Shown here: in pieces, positions 6,129 to 9,298 of the stretch
Layout of the letters: each line of letters starts with the position of its first letter
Position numbering within the stretch: position 1 is the stretch's first letter
Origin: Paludibacter sp.
GTDB taxonomy: Bacteria; Bacteroidota; Bacteroidia; Bacteroidales; Paludibacteraceae
Assembly: GCA_031284665.1 (NCBI GenBank)
Contig: JAITXR010000233.1
Location: 1-9,298, forward strand
DNA: 9,298 nt
Direction of reading: 5' to 3'
Notes under the pieces: model-generated
Told to the model about the DNA's origin: nothing
Seen by the model: only the letters and a program-made list of their open reading frames with translations
Databases searched by the model: none
Translations under genes and position numbers: made by a program

Positions 6129-7463
6129 ATGAAAATAGAACAAATTATTAACACTCTCGAAGCGCGTCATCCGGGCGAAAACGAGTATCTACAAGCAGTT
6201 CGCGAAGTGCTTGTTACCATTCAGGACGTTTACAATGAACATCCGGAATTTGAAAAATCTCAAATTATTGAACGGCTTGTTGAGCCTGACCGTATTTTCA
6301 CTTTCAAAGTGTCGTGGACTGACGACCGTGGAAATGTGCAAGTTAACCTCGGTTATCGCATTCAATTTAACAATGCTATTGGACCTTACAAAGGCGGTTT
6401 ACGCTTTCACCCTTCGGTAAATCCTTCGATTTTGAAATTTCTCGGCTTTGAGCAAATCTTCAAAAACTCACTTACCACTTTGCCAATGGGAGGCGCAAAA
6501 GGTGGCTCCGATTTTAATCCAAAAGGAAAATCGGATGCCGAAGTGATGCGATTCTGTCAGGCATTTATGCTCGAACTTTGGCGTTATATCGGACCGGAAA
6601 CCGACGTGCCTGCGGGCGATATAGGCGTTGGAGGGCGCGAAATTGCGTATCTCTATGGAATGTATCGCAAACTTGCACGCGAAAACACAGGCGTATTGAC
6701 AGGAAAAAATATGGAATTTGGAGGCTCGCTTGTTCGCCCCGAAGCCACAGGTTTTGGCGGTCTGTACTTTGTAAATCAAATGCTCGAAACGGCAGGGCAG
6801 AGTATTAAAGGAAAAACTATTGCAATTTCCGGCTTTGGCAACGTAGCTTGGGGTGCGGCATTGAAAGCAACTGAACTTGGTGCTAAAGTGGTTACAATTT
6901 CCGGTCCTGATGGTTATATTTACGACGAAAAAGGAATTTCGGGCGAAAAAATCGACTATATGTTAGAACTTCGCGCCACTTGTAACGATATTGTTTCGCC
7001 TTATGCTCAAGAGTTTGGGGCAGTATTTGTGGCAGGTCGCCGACCATGGGAAGTGAAAGTGGATATTGCTTTGCCTTGCGCTACTCAAAACGAACTGAAT
7101 GGCGATGATGCTCGTAAATTAATCGAAAATGGCGTGATGTGCGTGGGCGAAATCTCGAATATGGGTTGCACACCCGAAGCCATTGATTTGTTTATCGAAA
7201 ACAAAATAATGTACGGACCGGGTAAAGCCGTAAATGCCGGTGGAGTAGCAACTTCGGGCTTGGAAATGACACAAAATGCAATGCATCTTTCGTGGTCGGC
7301 AGCCGAAGTGGATGCTAAATTACAGCAGATAATGCACGACATTCACGAGCAATGCGTTCGCCACGGTCGCCAAACCGACGGTTATATCAATTATATGAAA
7401 GGTGCTAACGTGGCTGGTTTCCTCAAAGTGGCAAAAGCAATGCTGGCACAGGGAATTGTGTAA
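6129..7463 (+). CDS. gdhA: Glutamate dehydrogenase, hexameric; NAD(H)-type coenzyme site
   Basis: Catalyses reversible oxidative deamination of glutamate to 2-oxoglutarate and ammonium in the cytoplasm, linking nitrogen and carbon metabolism. At 444 residues it is the small hexameric class. Seen: substrate-binding PYKGGLRFHP with K88 (86-95); catalytic K124 in PMGGAKGGSDF (119-129); D164 in PAGDIGVGGRE (161-171); Rossmann motif SGFGNVAWGAA (234-244); and GKAVNAGGVATSGLEM (365-380). The coenzyme site has F236 and SGPDG with P260-D261. The NAD-specific enzyme of Clostridium symbiosum has F238, P262 and D263 in these places, while NADP enzymes such as that of E. coli have SGSGN and SDSSG, so NAD(H) use is the better prediction. 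EISNMG (341-346) replaces the more common EGANMP. The start MKIEQIINTLEARHPG is typical. Divergent from aroK with 154 bp between; a strong hairpin terminator follows 26 bp after the stop. Confidence 0.96.
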   Translation: MKIEQIINTLEARHPGENEYLQAVREVLVTIQDVYNEHPEFEKSQIIERLVEPDRIFTFKVSWTDDRGNVQVNLGYRIQFNNAIGPYKGGLRFHPSVNPSILKFLGFEQIFKNSLTTLPMGGAKGGSDFNPKGKSDAEVMRFCQAFMLELWRYIGPETDVPAGDIGVGGREIAYLYGMYRKLARENTGVLTGKNMEFGGSLVRPEATGFGGLYFVNQMLETAGQSIKGKTIAISGFGNVAWGAALKATELGAKVVTISGPDGYIYDEKGISGEKIDYMLELRATCNDIVSPYAQEFGAVFVAGRRPWEVKVDIALPCATQNELNGDDARKLIENGVMCVGEISNMGCTPEAIDLFIENKIMYGPGKAVNAGGVATSGLEMTQNAMHLSWSAAEVDAKLQQIMHDIHEQCVRHGRQTDGYINYMKGANVAGFLKVAKAMLAQGIV

Positions 7464-7489
7464 AATTATTTTTATTATTAATTGTAACT

Positions 7490-7530
7490 AACCCTAACAG
7501 AGTTTGAAACTCTGTTAGGGTTTTGTTTCT
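7490..7530 (+). terminator. Perfect 16-bp hairpin with T-rich tail after gdhA
   Basis: Left arm 7490-7505 (AACCCTAACAGAGTTT) and right arm 7507-7522 are exact reverse complements around a single base, so the real loop uses the inner A/T pairs. TTTTGTTTCTTTTT follows on the plus strand. It starts 26 bp after the gdhA stop and fits an intrinsic terminator. The AACCCTAACAG...CTGTTAGGGTT palindrome resembles an interspersed repeat I recall from other Bacteroidota. On the minus strand the following DNA is A/T-rich but without a clean T run, so termination of the convergent gene is less certain. Confidence 0.8.
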
Positions 7531-7544
7531 TTTTATGTTACGTA

Positions 7545-7560
7545 CCCCGACAAGTCGGGG
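7545..7560. repeat. Palindrome CCCCGA-CAAG-TCGGGG
   Basis: A 6-bp GC-rich stem (7545-7550 with 7555-7560) and 4-nt loop in otherwise AT-rich DNA. TTACGT (7538-7543) and ACGTAA (7580-7585) flank it as a second, outer inverted repeat. I recall this core as a frequent dispersed palindrome in Bacteroidota intergenic DNA. Only one copy is in the window, so repeat status rests on memory. Confidence 0.45.
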
Positions 7561-7612
7561 CAGGCTCTACGGCACGCAAACGTAATGACAATACTTTTTC
7601 TACCAACATTCA

Positions 7613-7626
7613 GTGCCTAACGGCAC
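7613..7626. repeat. Palindrome GTGCC-TAAC-GGCAC
   Basis: A perfect 5-bp stem with a 4-nt loop, 35 bp downstream of the end of the minus-strand TonB-domain gene. TACGGCAC at 7568-7575 repeats part of its right arm. It may help end the minus-strand transcript or be part of the same composite repeat as the CCCCGA palindrome; it lacks a T tract. Confidence 0.35.
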
Positions 7627-7660
7627 AAAAACACAGTCAATTTTCGACTCTTGATTTGCA

Positions 7661-8734
7661 TTAGTTGGTTATTCTGAAAGTTATCGGCAAGGTAAACCAA
7701 ACTGCAACATTTTTGCCATTTTGCTTGCCCGGAATCCATTTTGGCATCAGTGATATAGCCCGTAATGCCTCACGGTCGCAGTCGGGGCTTAATGAACGTT
7801 TTATTTCCGGATTTTTTATATTTCCATTTTCATCCACAACAAAACGTACAATAACTCGCCCCTGTGTTTTGTTTTGAACTGCAGAGGAAGGGTAATTAAT
7901 ATTTTTATTCAAGAAAACCATAAATTCATCATTGCCTCCCGGGAAAGCAGGCATTACTTTTGCCTTTTTAAGTGGAATACTTTCTTGTCCGGCAATTCTG
8001 AAAGTTACAGGTAAAGTAAATAAAACCGCAACATTTTCGCCGTTTTGCTTACCCGGAATCCAATTTGGCATCAGTGATATAATCCGGAATGCTTCATCGT
8101 CTAATTCAGGGCTGATTGACTGTAGTATTTTTGCACGACGAATACTGCCATCTTTTTCAACAACAAAGCGTACTTTCACAACACCCTGTATTCCATTTTC
8201 AAGAGCATAGATTGGATATTTAACATTTTTACTCAAGAAAGCGAGAAGCCCGTCTTCGCCACCGGGGAAAGTCGGCATTGTGTCAGGGTTTTCAATTGGA
8301 ATGTCTCTTTGTGTGGTAATTCTGAAAGTTATCGGCAAGGTAAACCAAACTGCAACATTTTTGCCATCTTGCTTACCCGGAGTCCACTTTGGCATTAGCG
8401 ATATAACTCGTAACGCCTCGCGGTCGAAGGCGGGGTCTAACTTGCGCAATATCTCCGTATCTTTTATATCTCCGTTTTCATCCACAACAAAACGCACAAT
8501 TACACGTCCTTCAACGCATCCGTGGTCAAATTGTGGGTATTTTACGTTTCTATATAAAAAAGTAACAAGAGAATCTTCGCCACCGGGGAAAGTCGGCATT
8601 TGTTCTACAATATCATAAATATGACTCTGCTCTGATTTAATTACGTCGTTTTCTTGCGCTGTAGCCGAATTTATACAGCCAAAAAATACAGTTGCCGAAA
8701 AAATCGCAATAAATGTGTTTTTAAGTGTTTTCAT
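7661..8734 (-). CDS. Exported protein with three tandem TonB C-terminal domains
   Basis: Predicted periplasmic or membrane-attached protein made almost wholly of three TonB C-terminal (TonB_C) domains, the fold that in TonB contacts outer-membrane receptors. Seen: a signal peptide (residues 1-26) with FFGC at 17-20 as a possible lipobox and ATA|Q at 24-27 as an alternative signal peptidase I site. The domains begin at 46, 153 and 261, a period of 107-108 residues. Each has MPxFPGGxD, NxxYP, VxVRFVVxxxGxI, LMPxWxPGKQxGxNVAV and TFRI. There is no proline-rich spacer or stable N-terminal anchor segment as in true TonB, and no ExbB/ExbD or receptor gene nearby, so energy transduction is doubtful; a binding or scaffold role in the envelope is an alternative. 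Units 1 and 3 are closest at DNA level. The ATG at 8732-8734 directly begins a basic n-region (MKTLKN). Single gene, convergent with gdhA. Confidence 0.85.
   Translation of the reverse strand: MKTLKNTFIAIFSATVFFGCINSATAQENDVIKSEQSHIYDIVEQMPTFPGGEDSLVTFLYRNVKYPQFDHGCVEGRVIVRFVVDENGDIKDTEILRKLDPAFDREALRVISLMPKWTPGKQDGKNVAVWFTLPITFRITTQRDIPIENPDTMPTFPGGEDGLLAFLSKNVKYPIYALENGIQGVVKVRFVVEKDGSIRRAKILQSISPELDDEAFRIISLMPNWIPGKQNGENVAVLFTLPVTFRIAGQESIPLKKAKVMPAFPGGNDEFMVFLNKNINYPSSAVQNKTQGRVIVRFVVDENGNIKNPEIKRSLSPDCDREALRAISLMPKWIPGKQNGKNVAVWFTLPITFRITN
7667..8599 (-). repeat. Three tandem ~321-bp coding repeats (TonB_C units)
   Basis: Unit 1 spans 8315-8599, unit 2 7994-8278 and unit 3 7667-7954. 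Plus-strand 7671-7719 (unit 3) and 8319-8367 (unit 1) are identical over 49 bp, while the corresponding part of unit 2 differs at many sites. Units 1 and 2 share a near-identical start (CGCCACCGGGGAAAGTCGGC on the plus strand) that unit 3 does not. This mosaic suggests duplication followed by gene conversion. Confidence 0.8.
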
Positions 8735-8844
8735 TGTTTTATTTGATTTTTAATTAGTGGAGAATTGAGAGTGGAGAACTTCCTAATTTGAAAGTTAATC
8801 ACTTAATTGTCTTTTCATTTTACATTAATTATTTTTTTTATTGC

Positions 8845-8876
8845 TTTGTGAAATACAATAGAATGACGTATTTTTG
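8845..8876 (+). promoter_or_regulatory. Near-perfect Bacteroidota promoter pointing into non-coding DNA
   Basis: TTTG at 8845-8848, a 20-nt spacer, and TATTTTTG at 8869-8876: full matches to both the -33 TTTG and -7 TAnnTTTG consensus at the standard spacing. Transcription would start near 8881-8884 and run to the right, away from the TonB-domain gene. No gene starts within the window downstream, so it drives either a small RNA or a long leader for a gene beyond 9298. Confidence 0.5.
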
Positions 8877-8882
8877 CTATTC

Positions 8883-8998
8883 GTTAAAAATCAACGCATT
8901 GTATTTCGTCGTGTCTTATTGTCTTATTGCCTTTCTGTTCATATAAAAGAGTGCTTGCGCTTAATAAATAAACAAGAAAACAAAAAGGCATTTTTTTT
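8883..8998 (+). ncRNA. Candidate small RNA (~115 nt), unknown family
   Basis: Bounded on the left by the consensus promoter at 8845-8876 and on the right by a hairpin followed by eight Ts (8991-8998). The 3' part can fold: TGCCTTT (8928-8934) with AAAGGCA (8984-8990), TGTT (8936-8939) with AACA (8971-8974), and an inner AGTG-CTTG-CGCT hairpin (8950-8961). I do not recognise it as 6S RNA, tmRNA, RNase P or SRP RNA. Only the signals are seen; the RNA itself is inferred, and the 5' end is an estimate. Confidence 0.25.
8928..8998 (+). terminator. Possible intrinsic terminator of the candidate small RNA
   Basis: A 7-bp stem, TGCCTTT (8928-8934) with AAAGGCA (8984-8990), runs directly into TTTTTTTT (8991-8998). 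The enclosed loop of 49 nt is long for a terminator but contains inner pairings that shorten it. Plausible, not certain. Confidence 0.3.
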
Positions 8999-9184
8999 AT
9001 TTACGTCATTTCTTTTTATTTAAAAATTTTTATCCACTACTCGCTAATCGGCTTGCCGCTTGGTTTACCAAGAATGACGAATTGCGGCTGCTGTTTCACA
9101 TCTTATCTTGTTAATCCTTTAATCAAGAAAATCAAAGTTCACAACGGCGGACTGCGGCTGTGTTGCTCCGCTCTTTATTGACAC

Positions 9185-9254
9185 ATTGTTAATTGGCACA
9201 TTAATTTCTACATTCCTACATTTCTCAATTTCTTAATTGTTAATTAGCACATTA
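9185..9254 (+). repeat. Near-identical 19-bp direct repeat, 51 bp apart
   Basis: ATTGTTAATTGGCACATTA (9185-9203) and ATTGTTAATTAGCACATTA (9236-9254) differ at one base. The DNA between is simple T/A/C-rich sequence. It resembles the AATTAGCACATT-type tandem fillers I recall from intergenic regions of Bacteroidota; no function is evident. Confidence 0.6.
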
Positions 9255-9298
9255 TCTCAAAGCGTTTTTTATCCTGCGAAATGCTTCGCTAATATTTG

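Larger units (their letters stand above)
8735..9298. other. 564-bp region without a convincing protein gene
   Basis: AT-rich DNA upstream of the minus-strand TonB-domain gene. It holds a 14-bp tandem repeat (AGTGGAGAA at 8756-8764 and 8770-8778), a promoter and possible small RNA (8845-8998), and inverted repeats GAAATACAAT/ATTGTATTTC (8850-8859, 8898-8907) and AATGACGTA/TACGTCATT (8862-8870, 9002-9010). Small hairpins lie at 9059-9072 (CTTGG-TTTA-CCAAG), 9147-9171 (GCGGA...TCCGC) and 9276-9289 (GCGAA-ATGC-TTCGC). A 19-bp near-exact direct repeat lies near the end. I found no tRNA or known riboswitch, and no clear promoter for the TonB-domain gene. Confidence 0.7.

Noticed and set aside
7490..7626. 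CRISPR-like array from the palindromes after gdhA
   Set aside because: The palindromes differ from one another and there is no regular repeat-spacer pattern.
7665..8618. Three plus-strand ORFs of 70-112 codons opposite the TonB-domain gene
   Set aside because: They repeat with the same period as the TonB_C units and are antisense shadows of the repeats; no start context or independent motif.
9011..9298. Possible tRNA, riboswitch or gene remnant in the last 288 bp
   Set aside because: Only short hairpins and simple AT-rich repeats are present; no cloverleaf, no conserved aptamer core and no open frame of meaningful length.

Overview
The window looks like a chromosomal segment of a member of the Bacteroidota, probably Bacteroidales-like. 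Four things point that way. The DNA is AT-rich, with A/T-rich gene starts and no clear Shine-Dalgarno sequences. Two sites match the Bacteroidota promoter pattern (TTTG-like -33, TAnnTTTG -7, 20-nt spacer). The protein set is typical: a RhuM-family protein, a hemerythrin-LuxR pair, a hexameric glutamate dehydrogenase and a protein built from TonB C-terminal domains. The intergenic palindromes also resemble ones I associate with these genomes. This is inference from sequence features, not a database match.

Layout. Positions 1-2499 carry the end of what looks like a restriction-modification locus: a 5'-truncated N6-adenine DNA methyltransferase (NPPY motif), then 31 bp later a RhuM-family gene. 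A 28-codon open stretch follows the RhuM stop in the same frame (2500-2586). Housekeeping genes come next. argH (2723-4063, last step of arginine synthesis) is followed by a tightly linked pair: a RIC/YtfE-like di-iron hemerythrin protein (4146-4850) and a LuxR-type regulator with a degenerate receiver domain (4850-5449), overlapping by one base. aroK (shikimate kinase, minus strand, 5462-5974) converges on that pair. It is read from a promoter at 5993-6024 that also settles its start codon. gdhA (6129-7463) is divergent from aroK; its coenzyme-site residues match an NAD-specific enzyme better than an NADP-specific one.

The gap after gdhA holds a perfect 16-bp hairpin followed by a T-rich run (terminator) and two further palindromes. 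On the minus strand lies a 357-residue exported protein made of three tandem TonB C-terminal domains (7661-8734). The last 564 bp (8735-9298) contain no convincing protein gene. They do contain a near-perfect Bacteroidota promoter pointing right (8845-8876) and, about 110 bp further on, a hairpin plus eight Ts. Together these outline a possible small RNA of about 115 nt.

How the parts work together. argH, aroK and gdhA are ordinary amino-acid and nitrogen metabolism genes that happen to be neighbours. The hemerythrin-LuxR pair is the only clear two-gene functional unit apart from the methyltransferase-RhuM pair; it may be a stress repair/sensing module. I see no CRISPR array, tRNA, rRNA, transposase or integrase.
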